A stretch of 41,480 nucleotides of DNA from a virus: positions 1 through 41,480 of IMG/VR virus record IMGVR_UViG_3300037010_000822; one strand, given 5' to 3'. The notes under the pieces are model-generated. The model saw only the letters and a list, made by a program, of their open reading frames with translations, had not been told where the DNA came from and did no database searches. Both the position numbers and the translations under genes were made by a program. Below are positions 23,666 to 29,787 of this stretch, one piece after another (the first letter of the stretch is position 1; each line of letters begins with the position of its first letter).

Positions 23666-24877
23666 TTACCTCGCCATATATGGCAGCGTGACGGAGCGCG
23701 CAGTCGTGCGCTTGCGGATGATCGGCCCCAGCGCATACCGAACAGCATCCCAGCAATGATCGTTGCCGGGCATCAAGTCTGGCTTTACATCGCCAGATAG
23801 CCTATCGATTTTGTAGCTCCACAGCCGCGCTTCTTTTGCTGTGTGCTCACAGCGCGGGTGGATGACGATGCGCTCATAGCTGCGCAAATGCTCGATGCCG
23901 TCCTCCACGCTGCCAGGCCATTTATCGGATGGCCGCATGTATTGATATCCGTTGCGCTGCATGTAGCTGATCGTCTCGGGCCGCGCATTGTCTGCATAGC
24001 TCGCGTGCTCGCGTGCACCGGGGATAGCAGCGAACAGTCGCGGCAGGTTGTCGATCTCGATCCCGTGGCCGTAGGCCTCATGCTCGACGTAGAGTGTGCG
24101 GCCATGTATCCAGCAGCGCACCATCACAGACGGATCGACGGAAAAGCCCCAATCAATCCCGTAGTATGGGCCGTCCCATCCCGGTTGCGGCTCGAACGAC
24201 TCTACCGTATGACGTCCTCGCAGCACCAGTGCATCCGAGCGGGTGAGACATGCCCCCTCCCATACGTGATCGTACTGATCGGGACGGTAGCGCAAATCGT
24301 CCTGGCGCTCCCGATCCAGCTCGGGAGGGAACCACGGGTTGTCTCGCCAGTTGATTTGGACAATTTTAGCGCCTGCCGGCTGATTGATGACAAACCGCTG
24401 ACGCGTGGGCGAATCTTCGCGCTCGGGGTTCCACGTCAGCCAGATTTCCGATCCGGGTTCCCGGATCGTCGGTATCAGCACTCTCCATGATTCTTCACTG
24501 ACGGTTTCCGCTTCTTCTACCCAGCAGATACCGATCCCGGCCATCGACTTGATGGACTGGTAGTTGTGGCGCAATCCCTTAAATAAAAACTCTGTGCCGT
24601 TTTTGCCGCGTATGAAGCCCTCTCCATACTCATATGCGGCCTGCAACCACGGCTCACTATCAATGGCGCGTATTATTTCGGCTTGCGACGATTCTTTGAT
24701 AGAGTTTTGATATTCCCGGCAAGCCAGGATGCGGATCGGCTCAGACAATCCGCGGATCAGCAGCATTTTTGCAAAAGTGAAAGACTTACCACTGCCCCGG
24801 CCACCATATGCGCCGCGATACCGAGACTTACCTGCAAATACCGGAATCAGCTTGTTTGGTATCTGTACCGTTGCCAC
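23666..24877 (-). CDS. terL: Terminase large subunit (PBSX family)
   Basis: A 403-residue packaging motor. Walker A GGRGSGKS is at residues 25-32, Walker B with the catalytic acidic pair in GICWVEEAE at about 116-124, and the C-terminal RNase H-like nuclease has acidic residues in YYGIDWGF (D242), YADNARPE (D296) and NDHCWDAVR (D377). The PBSX-like family generally uses headful packaging, which agrees with a circularly permuted genome. Its start shares base 24877 with the small subunit stop. Confidence 0.93.
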   Translation of the reverse strand: MATVQIPNKLIPVFAGKSRYRGAYGGRGSGKSFTFAKMLLIRGLSEPIRILACREYQNSIKESSQAEIIRAIDSEPWLQAAYEYGEGFIRGKNGTEFLFKGLRHNYQSIKSMAGIGICWVEEAETVSEESWRVLIPTIREPGSEIWLTWNPEREDSPTRQRFVINQPAGAKIVQINWRDNPWFPPELDRERQDDLRYRPDQYDHVWEGACLTRSDALVLRGRHTVESFEPQPGWDGPYYGIDWGFSVDPSVMVRCWIHGRTLYVEHEAYGHGIEIDNLPRLFAAIPGAREHASYADNARPETISYMQRNGYQYMRPSDKWPGSVEDGIEHLRSYERIVIHPRCEHTAKEARLWSYKIDRLSGDVKPDLMPGNDHCWDAVRYALGPIIRKRTTARSVTLPYMAR

Positions 24878-25332
24878 TACGCGCCCTGGATGATTATCTG
24901 CGCCGGCGGGGTGTTTACCTGTATTGCAGTGTCAGGCGACTTTCCGGCCACTACCTCTTTTGCTTTGCTGATGGTATCGGCGCGTGCCCGGTAGTCGTTC
25001 TGGTTCTCGCAAGGATGGGACATGGCTTCCTGCACGTTCTTCAGCGCGGCCTTGTTGAGCCATTCCATGCGCTTAACGCGCTCGTCTACTATCTCATTGT
25101 GCACAGACAACGCCTGTTCCGTTAGCGTTCCCTTTGCCAGTCCAACCCGCACCGCGTCAACGATTAGCTGTTCCTTTTCCGTTCCCTTTGCCCATCCTTC
25201 CAAGCCTGAGCGTTTGCTTAACTGAGTTTTGCTGATTCCGGTTTTGTCAACAATTGCCGACAAGGAAAGTCCGGCCTCGAAATACTCTCGCGCTTTCGCC
25301 CATTGTTCAGGTGTTGTCTTAATGTTCGCCAT
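24877..25332 (-). CDS. terS: Terminase small subunit
   Basis: I chose ATG 25332 (MANIKTTPEQWAKA), with a GAGG ribosome site. The 151-residue protein has an N-terminal helix-turn-helix (YFEAGLSLSAIVDKTGISKTQ) that would bind the packaging site, a helical middle and a C-terminal tail with VNTPPAQIIIQ. It is directly upstream of the large subunit and overlaps the GIY-YIG gene by 14 bases. Confidence 0.8.
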   Translation of the reverse strand: MANIKTTPEQWAKAREYFEAGLSLSAIVDKTGISKTQLSKRSGLEGWAKGTEKEQLIVDAVRVGLAKGTLTEQALSVHNEIVDERVKRMEWLNKAALKNVQEAMSHPCENQNDYRARADTISKAKEVVAGKSPDTAIQVNTPPAQIIIQGA

Positions 25333-25795
25333 TAAGAACCTCATCAACGTAGTTCATCGCGTCATCAATATATTGCATGTCCACAGCATCAAGCTTGAAC
25401 CACTCGCCGCGAAGCCGCTTCTTGTGGAAAAATGAATGCAGCATCAATTCTACCGCCACTGGGTTCTCTACCTCATAACTGCGCAAGGCAAACAATAAAT
25501 ACGGGCACCCCGTCTGCATATCTAACAAGCGGCGCTCAATTGAGTTTGTCAGCCCGATCTTGTATACGCCATGGAATTCTTGCGCTGTAATGATGTAAAT
25601 GAAAGACGGCGATGGCGACACGGAAGAACCCCTATTAACCGGAAGCACGTCACGATCTACGCCCTTTGTGATCTTGGCTACTACGCCGTTACTCACCCCG
25701 CGTTTTTCGGCTATTTGACGCTGGCTTAATTGGCCTAATCGCCAGTCGATCAAAATATCCTCTACCAGTACTTGATCAAGTGGTTTGGCCGCCAT
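25319..25795 (-). CDS. HTH plus GIY-YIG (T5orf172-like) nuclease-like protein
   Basis: I chose ATG 25795 (MAAKPLDQVL); a TTG two codons upstream is possible. Residues about 20-45 (GQLSQRQIAEKRGVSNGVVAKI) form a helix-turn-helix like that of small terminases. Residues 65-135 hold FIYIIT...GVYKIGLTNSIERRL and ...GEWFKL, the GIY-YIG layout of the T5orf172/MUG113 type, with R87-R88 and a Glu in VAVELML as candidate catalytic residues. It is the first gene of the late operon. It could be a homing-type nuclease or assist packaging; neither is proven. Confidence 0.75.
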   Translation of the reverse strand: MAAKPLDQVLVEDILIDWRLGQLSQRQIAEKRGVSNGVVAKITKGVDRDVLPVNRGSSVSPSPSFIYIITAQEFHGVYKIGLTNSIERRLLDMQTGCPYLLFALRSYEVENPVAVELMLHSFFHKKRLRGEWFKLDAVDMQYIDDAMNYVDEVLNGEH

Positions 25796-25847
25796 CTTCA
25801 ACGTAGGCCACGAAAGTGGCTTGCTTAGTCTTTATGTCCATGTCAAT

Positions 25848-25872
25848 AAAAAAGCCGCCATGTTCGGCGGCT
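25848..25872 (-). terminator. Intrinsic terminator in the late-operon leader
   Basis: On the minus strand AGCCGCC pairs perfectly with GGCGGCT around GAACAT and is followed by TTTTTT. It lies between a candidate minus-strand promoter (25927-25955) and the first late gene at 25795. A terminator between a promoter and its genes implies antitermination control, as at lambda PR'-tR'. Confidence 0.75.
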
Positions 25873-25926
25873 ATATGTTCTATTTGGTGCGGATTCGAGA
25901 AACAAAACCGCACCCTATCAACAGTA

Positions 25927-25955
25927 CTTATACACCAGTTCCCGACTTCCAGCAA
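25927..25955 (-). promoter_or_regulatory. Candidate late promoter (minus strand)
   Basis: On the minus strand TTGCTG and TATAAG are separated by 17 bases, a good sigma-70 spacing. The start point would be near 25920. The transcript would pass through the terminator at 25848-25872 before the late genes. The 270-base gap 25802-26071 otherwise holds only the plus-strand promoter and no convincing gene. Confidence 0.5.
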
Positions 25956-25987
25956 CATAAACTAATAAAATATTTTCTGAAAAAGTG

Positions 25988-26015
25988 TTGCTTTTTCTTT
26001 TGATGTGTGTATAAT
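25988..26015 (+). promoter_or_regulatory. Sigma-70-type promoter for the plus-strand cassette
   Basis: TTGCTT (25988-25993) and a perfect TATAAT (26010-26015) are separated by 16 bases. The transcript would start near 26022, ahead of the ribosome site AAAGGAG at 26058 and ATG 26072. Confidence 0.65.
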
Positions 26016-26071
26016 GCAAGTCATGGGATGCAATAACGCAGCCCAGCAACCAACCAAAAGGAGTAGATATC

Positions 26072-26302
26072 ATGAAACTTGGAAAAATTACCGCAGATCA
26101 AATTTTGCGTGATCTTGAATTGGAGCAAGGAACGTGCACAAAAGCACTGATCCGCGATGTTGCTCGCGCAGCCGACGAAACGGGCCTAATTGGCCCGCAC
26201 GCAGCGATGGATTTTTACCCCGGAAATCCGAGGAAGCACACATACACGTACGCGCGACGCGTCCTATTGGACTTGGGGTGCGTGGAGAAAAAGTGGTATT
26301 AG
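26072..26302 (+). CDS. Hypothetical protein of the plus-strand cassette (76 aa)
   Basis: A 76-residue protein starting MKLGKITADQILRDLELEQG, with an AAAGGAG ribosome site. The middle (ALIRDVARAADETGLIGPH) and RKHTYTYARRVLLDLG are helical and basic, as in small nucleic-acid-binding proteins. No family recognised. It is the first gene after the promoter at 25988-26015 and is opposite in strand to the genes on both sides. Confidence 0.6.
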   Translation: MKLGKITADQILRDLELEQGTCTKALIRDVARAADETGLIGPHAAMDFYPGNPRKHTYTYARRVLLDLGCVEKKWY

Positions 26303-26307
26303 GACAA

Positions 26308-26347
26308 CCACGCCCAGGGCCTCACTTGCCCTGGGCGTGGCAAGTGA
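26308..26347 (+). promoter_or_regulatory. Two mutually exclusive RNA hairpins between cassette genes 1 and 2
   Basis: Hairpin 1: thirteen perfect base pairs, 26308-26320 with 26328-26340 (CCACGCCCAGGGC and its complement), loop of seven. Hairpin 2: nine perfect pairs, 26322-26330 (TCACTTGCC) with 26339-26347 (GGCAAGTGA), loop of eight, followed by CAATTTTACC. They share 26328-26330 and 26339-26340, so only one can form fully. Such overlap is typical of attenuators or a terminator with a competing structure; the T-tract is short. Confidence 0.6.
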
Positions 26348-26377
26348 CAATTTTACCCCAAACAAAGGAGAAAAAAC

Positions 26378-26746
26378 ATGAAAATTTTGAATCTGACACA
26401 ACACAGCGCCACCCCTGACCAAATCCTTGCAGGAGTAGTAGACCTGCCGGAATCCGATCGGGACAGCCTAAAAAGGCTGCTGACGTTCGAAACGCTGCCA
26501 ACGGCAGCGGAAATCGTCGAGCGCGCGAACGCCATCGCCGCAATGGAGGAAGGTGGCGAGTACCTCCATGCAATGATCGGAGGGGCGCCATACCTCATGG
26601 CACCCCTCGAAAGGGCCCTGCGTTCAGTTGGGGTTTACCCCGTCTACGCTTTCTCCACACGGGAAAGCGTGGAGCAGGCCGAACCGGATGGCACGGTGCG
26701 GAAGATCAACGTATTCAGGCACGCGGGGTTTGTCCCTGCGGTATAA
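26378..26746 (+). CDS. Conserved-looking hypothetical protein (122 aa), second gene of the plus-strand cassette
   Basis: A 122-residue protein with an AAAGGAGAAAAAAC ribosome site. It starts MKILNLTQHSATPDQ and has AMIGGAPYLMAPLERALRSVG, VYPVYAFSTRESVEQ and a C-terminal NVFRHAGFVPA. Alternating short beta strands and helices suggest an alpha/beta (Rossmann-like) fold. I have the impression of a widespread family but cannot name it. No membrane segment. It is framed by strong hairpins on both sides. Confidence 0.7.
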   Translation: MKILNLTQHSATPDQILAGVVDLPESDRDSLKRLLTFETLPTAAEIVERANAIAAMEEGGEYLHAMIGGAPYLMAPLERALRSVGVYPVYAFSTRESVEQAEPDGTVRKINVFRHAGFVPAV

Positions 26747-26754
26747 GCTATCCT

Positions 26755-26776
26755 TCCCCGCCATGAACGGCGGGGA
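26755..26776 (+). terminator. GC-rich hairpin after cassette gene 2
   Basis: CCCCGCC (26756-26762) pairs with GGCGGGG (26769-26775) around ATGAAC, with one extra T-A pair outside. It lacks a T-tract and is followed 17 bases later by a true terminator, so it may protect the mRNA 3' end. Confidence 0.5.
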
Positions 26777-26792
26777 TGACAATCAGGAATCA

Positions 26793-26813
26793 CCCCGGCA
26801 TAGCCGGGGTTTT
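26793..26813 (+). terminator. Intrinsic terminator after cassette gene 2
   Basis: CCCCGGC (26793-26799) pairs with GCCGGGG (26803-26809) around ATA, followed by TTTTAAT. It lies between the second and third cassette genes, 14 bases ahead of the ribosome site of the third. Confidence 0.65.
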
Positions 26814-26839
26814 AATGACAAAAAACAAAGGAGAAAAAC

Positions 26840-27028
26840 ATGGAAGAGCGGTGGGAAATCGTAGCTGCTCGCTATGATAGTGAGTACAACATATGCGTGA
26901 CTTACGAAAACACCCACAACGATGATCTGTGTTACGTGTGGTATTTTGCGCACGAAATCGCTCAGGCGCCTGCATTGGCCGTGAAACTCGCTGACAAGGA
27001 CGCGGAAGCGTATTCGACGGGGAATTAA
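26840..27028 (+). CDS. Small hypothetical protein, third gene of the plus-strand cassette (62 aa)
   Basis: A 62-residue acidic protein starting MEERWEIVAARYDSEYN, with an AAAGGAGAAAAAC ribosome site almost identical to that of the second gene, which suggests shared origin of the leaders. It has aromatic residues in CYVWYFAHEIAQAP. Family unknown. It lies after the terminator at 26793-26813, so it needs read-through or another promoter. Confidence 0.55.
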   Translation: MEERWEIVAARYDSEYNICVTYENTHNDDLCYVWYFAHEIAQAPALAVKLADKDAEAYSTGN

Positions 27029-27084
27029 ACCATCACACCCAGGGCATGGCGGAAATGGGAGTAGACAAGGCCGAAAGCAAAAGG

Positions 27085-27582
27085 CTAGTCAACAAATAGG
27101 TATTGCGGTTCCGCATCTATGATCCTTGCCACCGCACGCTCCAGCACAGCATCTAGAGCCCGGTATGCGCCGCGCCGCGTCTCAAGTGCTGTAGATTTCC
27201 GGCATTGCAATGCCCGGCGCAATTCTTCCACGCCGCGATTGCGCCCACAATAGGCGTTTATTACATCCTCGATGGCGCGGCGCGAGTGCACCCCTGTTGG
27301 GAGCGCCGCAACGACGATCGGCACAAGATACGCGCGAACATCCGCCGCGTCTGCTATGCCATACAGCGCTCTCAGCAGCGCCATGCTTGGTTTGTCTGTC
27401 GCTCTAGATGCCTGATCTATAATCATCGCTGCGTATGCGTGCCTGTCATGCGCCGTAAGCTCTCCGTGCGACATTCCGCCGCCGCCCATCATCGCAGCCG
27501 ATGCGGATGATGTTTTTATGATCGCTGTGGATTCCACGCGGAATGCCCATGCAAGCGCGTGCTCTACGCTCTTAAATTTCAT
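27085..27582 (-). CDS. Last early-operon gene; candidate late antiterminator (Q position)
   Basis: I chose ATG 27582 (MKFKSVEHALAWAF), which overlaps the upstream stop as ATGA. The 165-residue protein is helical, with a Gly/Met-rich loop (AMMGGGGMSHGEL), a core with AALPTGVHSRRAIEDVINAYCG and a C-terminal GVEELRRALQCRKSTALETRRGA-type segment that could be a helix-turn-helix. It is the last gene of the early minus-strand operon and lies upstream of the late promoter-terminator pair, the position of lambda Q. No family recognised; role inferred from position. Confidence 0.6.
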   Translation of the reverse strand: MKFKSVEHALAWAFRVESTAIIKTSSASAAMMGGGGMSHGELTAHDRHAYAAMIIDQASRATDKPSMALLRALYGIADAADVRAYLVPIVVAALPTGVHSRRAIEDVINAYCGRNRGVEELRRALQCRKSTALETRRGAYRALDAVLERAVARIIDAEPQYLFVD

Positions 27583-27764
27583 CGCAGCCCCTGTTTTTCC
27601 GCTTCCCGTTTTGCGTCTTCTGGCGAGTCGAAAGTTCTGATCATGATCCAATCCATTGTCGCGTGCTCGAATAGCGTGTATCTGTATTTCTCGCCAACCT
27701 TTGCCGCCGCAATACGGTATTTCCCGGATTCCCAAGCTGTCGGCCCGATGCGCGTCCACTTCAC
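27579..27764 (-). CDS. Small hypothetical phage protein (61 aa, GTG start)
   Basis: I chose GTG 27764 because it overlaps the stop of the upstream zinc-finger gene (GTGA); a GTG at 27827 would give a longer product in another gene's frame. The protein has GPTAWESGKYRIAAAKVGEKY and TFDSPEDAKREAEK, typical of small phage proteins with a beta-sheet and a C-terminal helix. It overlaps the following gene by ATGA. Function unknown. Confidence 0.6.
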   Translation of the reverse strand: MKWTRIGPTAWESGKYRIAAAKVGEKYRYTLFEHATMDWIMIRTFDSPEDAKREAEKQGLR

Positions 27765-27925
27765 GCCGTTCTGGCCTGATTTATTTCTTTCCTCCGCCGT
27801 CTTGCTATATCGGCGCAATCGGAGCACTTGTGCCCGCGGATGCTTCCTATCTTACCCCACCGAACAGGAACCCTTCCTTCTATCTGTTTTTCCTTTCGGC
27901 AATACCAGCAGAAAAACTTGTTCAT
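27761..27925 (-). CDS. Small zinc-finger-like protein (54 aa)
   Basis: A short frame starting MNKFFCWYCRKEKQIEG, with a second pair in HKCSDCADIARRRRKE. CxxC (about residues 6-9) and CxxC (about 35-38) make a four-cysteine zinc site, and the basic C-terminus (ARRRRKE) suits nucleic acid binding. The start overlaps the upstream stop (GCATGA) and the stop overlaps the next start. Such small CxxC proteins are common near phage Q genes. Confidence 0.65.
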   Translation of the reverse strand: MNKFFCWYCRKEKQIEGRVPVRWGKIGSIRGHKCSDCADIARRRRKEINQARTA

Positions 27926-28118
27926 GCAGCTTCCCGATAATGCTTCCTACACCGCGCAGGGTAGCTTTTCATCCCTTTGGCGCAGTACGCCCTGCCGAAC
28001 GCTTTACCGACATGGATACAGCCCTGCAGGTAGATGCTTCTTTGCGCTCATACGCAATCGCTGGATCGCCATAACACATCGATGGCAGCGCGTTGCTTTT
28101 TTTTCTTACGGTTTCCAT
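27922..28118 (-). pseudogene. Zinc-finger-like small gene interrupted by an apparent one-base deletion
   Basis: From ATG 28118 the frame reads METVRKKSNALPSMCYGDP then AYERKEASTC. From there the coding pattern jumps to the -1 frame, reading GCIHVGKAFGRAYCAKG then KSYPARCRKHYREAA up to a TGA that overlaps the next gene's ATG. Adding one base in the ACCTGCAGGGCTGT region near 28031-28021 joins the two into one product of about 65 residues with CxxC, C and C...H zinc ligands. There is no slippery heptamer, so a deletion or base-call error is more likely than programmed frameshifting. Confidence 0.5.
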
Positions 28119-28399
28119 TTGCATCCACTACATGCATGCCAAGGTGTCGTCTTACCGCCAGCTGAGTCGCACAATTTCCTGACATGGGCATTTCCTCCAG
28201 GCTTCCAATGCGGACATTCCTGCGTCTGGCGGAATTTGTACCACTTTCCATGAAACTCTTCGGAGTAAACGTTCCGCACGAATGCAGGGCGATTATAGCA
28301 GCTTGGGCGCTCAATTACTTCTGGCGCTTGGGTGCGCTGGAACCACATTTGCCGCACATCGCCTAAGTCGCTTTCGATTTTTGTTACCCCTTTTTCCAT
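28106..28399 (-). CDS. Hypothetical cysteine-containing phage protein (97 aa)
   Basis: A 97-residue protein starting MEKGVTKIESDLGDVRQMWF. The C-terminal third has ECPHWKPGG, KLCDSAGG and HACSGCKWKP, four Cys and several His that could bind zinc. It follows three copies of a GGGTAACAAAATGG element. It overlaps the start of the next small gene by 13 bases. Function unknown; the position is within the nin-like run of small genes. Confidence 0.65.
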   Translation of the reverse strand: MEKGVTKIESDLGDVRQMWFQRTQAPEVIERPSCYNRPAFVRNVYSEEFHGKWYKFRQTQECPHWKPGGNAHVRKLCDSAGGKTTPWHACSGCKWKP

Positions 28400-28432
28400 T
28401 TTGTTACCCTTCCATTTTGTTACCCATTTTCT
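28374..28432. repeat. Three near-direct repeats around a start codon
   Basis: On the minus strand the units ATGGGTAACAAA, ATGGAAGGGTAACAAA and ATGGAAAAAGGGGTAACAAA follow each other, spanning the end of the 28420 gene and the start of the 28399 gene. Each offers an ATG, but only the last opens a long frame. They probably arose by slippage. Confidence 0.6.
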
Positions 28433-28764
28433 GCCGCGTTATCACCAGCCGCTTTCGACGCGCTGAGCGCTGCAAGCGTGTCCCGTGCCATCGCGGCAAT
28501 GTTGCGCCCCTTGTCCAAATACATCAGTGTCAGTCGCCGTACAGCGATCAGTGCCTCCGCCTCTGACAGGCCTGCCAGGCCGCCGCAGTGCGCAATGTCT
28601 GCGATCTGCTTTAGCGTTTTCTTTTCAGCCTCCACGCCGGTTTCTCGACGCGTTCTCAGTTCGCGCAGCCATCGCGCAAGCTCCGCATGTTCATTGCCGC
28701 AGTCCGTACCGCGGCACTTGTAAGCCTGCTCGTCTGCGTGCGATATAGCTTCGTCAATTGTCAT
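28420..28764 (-). CDS. Hypothetical phage protein (114 aa) of the early operon
   Basis: A 114-residue protein starting MTIDEAISHADEQAYKCRG. The N-terminal pattern (DEAI.HA......C....C..EHAELARWLRELR) is frequent in phages of Proteobacteria. The second part is helical with EALIAVRRLTLMYLDKG. No function is established. It is soluble and ends in an Ala-rich tail that leads into the repeat region at 28432-28374. Confidence 0.7.
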   Translation of the reverse strand: MTIDEAISHADEQAYKCRGTDCGNEHAELARWLRELRTRRETGVEAEKKTLKQIADIAHCGGLAGLSEAEALIAVRRLTLMYLDKGRNIAAMARDTLAALSASKAAGDNAAENG

Positions 28765-28829
28765 CAGATTTTGCTCCGAGAAAACAAGGCCTTCAGGCAG
28801 GCGAGTATGTCAATACCATTTTCAGGTTC

Positions 28830-29072
28830 CTATTCTGCGTCAGAAGATGCAATCACGCCTTCTTTATCATGCACGAAAATACTTCCGTTTCCGTACTCTC
28901 GGGCATCACCAAACATCCCATATCCATCTGCGATACACTCCCAGAACGATCCATTCCATTCGCATTCAAATTCCATATCCTCGTCAACATCCGCGCCGCT
29001 CCTTGTCGCTGGCCAGCGGCCTGTTGCATGATCCTGGGTGATTAAAACACCTACTTTTATTCGTCCGCGCAT
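28830..29072 (-). CDS. Hypothetical phage protein (80 aa)
   Basis: An 80-residue acidic protein starting MRGRIKVGVLITQDHATGRW, with DMEFECEWNGSFWECIADGYG. It is aromatic-rich and probably a small beta protein. No family recognised. It lies between the tRNA-like remnant and the 114-residue gene on the same strand. Confidence 0.6.
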   Translation of the reverse strand: MRGRIKVGVLITQDHATGRWPATRSGADVDEDMEFECEWNGSFWECIADGYGMFGDAREYGNGSIFVHDKEGVIASSDAE

Positions 29073-29103
29073 TTTCTAATCCCTTTTTGCATGATAAATA
29101 TTA

Positions 29104-29180
29104 TGGTGGGCCGCGCAGGATTCGAACCTGCGTCCTCCAAATTATGGGCTGAGTGCTCTAACCGATTGATCTACTACTTC
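29104..29180 (-). pseudogene. Degenerate tRNA-like remnant (CAT anticodon position)
   Basis: On the minus strand the T arm is perfect (GCAGG, loop TTCGAAT, CCTGC), followed by acceptor half GCGGCCC, discriminator A and encoded CCA. The D-arm resembles a real one (ATCAATCGGTTAGAGC). The anticodon loop would read CCCATAA, with CAT in the anticodon but C in place of the invariant T33, the anticodon stem barely pairs, and the 5' acceptor half is replaced by GAAGTAG, the end of the neighbouring gene. It looks like the 3' part of a Met/Ile(CAT) tRNA left by recombination. Confidence 0.55.
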
Positions 29181-29442
29181 GTGCACGTATGGCTTCGGCT
29201 GCGCATTTCGCAAAATATGCTTTACCCGGCGGGGTTCTGTCGTTGTTGCTCTGTACTATTGCATCAAACATTGCTGCGCATTCCTCCCGTTCACTCGTCC
29301 TGAATGCTTTTGCAATGTCATTCACTCCTCCGGAAATATGCGACACGGAAAAATATCCCCAAATAATACGCACCAGTGCGCCGAACATCTCAACCTTTGG
29401 CCTAAACCTGAATGGCGGCGCTATCTCAAACATAATCACCAT
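29158..29442 (-). CDS. Hypothetical phage protein running into the tRNA-like remnant (94 aa)
   Basis: A 94-residue protein starting MVIMFEIAPPFRFRPKVEMF, with a GAGAGGATC ribosome site. The C-terminal half (FRTSEREECAAMFDAIVQSN, AKCAAEAIRAR) resembles the tail of common small phage proteins ending in CAEAIRAR. The last codons (SSRSIG and the TAG stop) lie inside the tRNA-like D arm, so the 3' end appears to have been fused to tRNA sequence. Confidence 0.6.
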   Translation of the reverse strand: MVIMFEIAPPFRFRPKVEMFGALVRIIWGYFSVSHISGGVNDIAKAFRTSEREECAAMFDAIVQSNNDRTPPGKAYFAKCAAEAIRARSSRSIG

Positions 29443-29485
29443 GTCACGATCCTCTCTCCGTAGTAAGAGCCATTGAATTCAGGAA

Positions 29486-29782
29486 TTAGGCGTCAACACC
29501 CCAATACCAAATGCACTCATGCGCAGGGGAAGTACATTTTCCACTCGGGCATCCCGAATCGTTTTGTGCCGCCATGTTACGCACATGACGCGCAATTTGC
29601 TTTAGCCTGTCATGAGCATGTTTGTCTGGCGCGTATTCAAGCTCAATCAACGTTGCTGCATCTTCAAGTGCGGCAGCAGCAACAGCTTGCCCAAACTTGG
29701 CAAGCTCAGGCCATCCAACTGCCGAAGGTTCGGCAGCACATGATTTGCAGAAAATCCGCTTCAATGCGGTATCATCAATCAT
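29486..29782 (-). CDS. Hypothetical phage protein with cysteines (98 aa)
   Basis: A 98-residue protein starting MIDDTALKRIFCKSCAAEPS. CKSC near the N-terminus and CPSGKCTSPAHEC near the C-terminus could bind a metal. The middle is helical (FGQAVAAAALEDAATLIELEY). It lies between the small arginine-rich gene and the 94-residue gene in the early operon. Family unknown. Confidence 0.65.
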   Translation of the reverse strand: MIDDTALKRIFCKSCAAEPSAVGWPELAKFGQAVAAAALEDAATLIELEYAPDKHAHDRLKQIARHVRNMAAQNDSGCPSGKCTSPAHECIWYWGVDA

Positions 29783-29787
29783 TGCAT

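Noticed and set aside
25776-25958. Minus-strand 60-residue frame ahead of the late genes
   Set aside because: It contains the late promoter -10 region and an intrinsic terminator, and has no ribosome site.
28048-28314. Minus-strand 88-residue frame
   Set aside because: It overlaps almost fully a better frame (28106-28399) and the zinc-finger-like frames; composition is poor.
29091-29303. Plus-strand frame with RAGFEPASSK...
   Set aside because: It is the antisense translation of the tRNA-like T arm; RAGFEPA frames are a known artefact of reading tRNA genes backwards.
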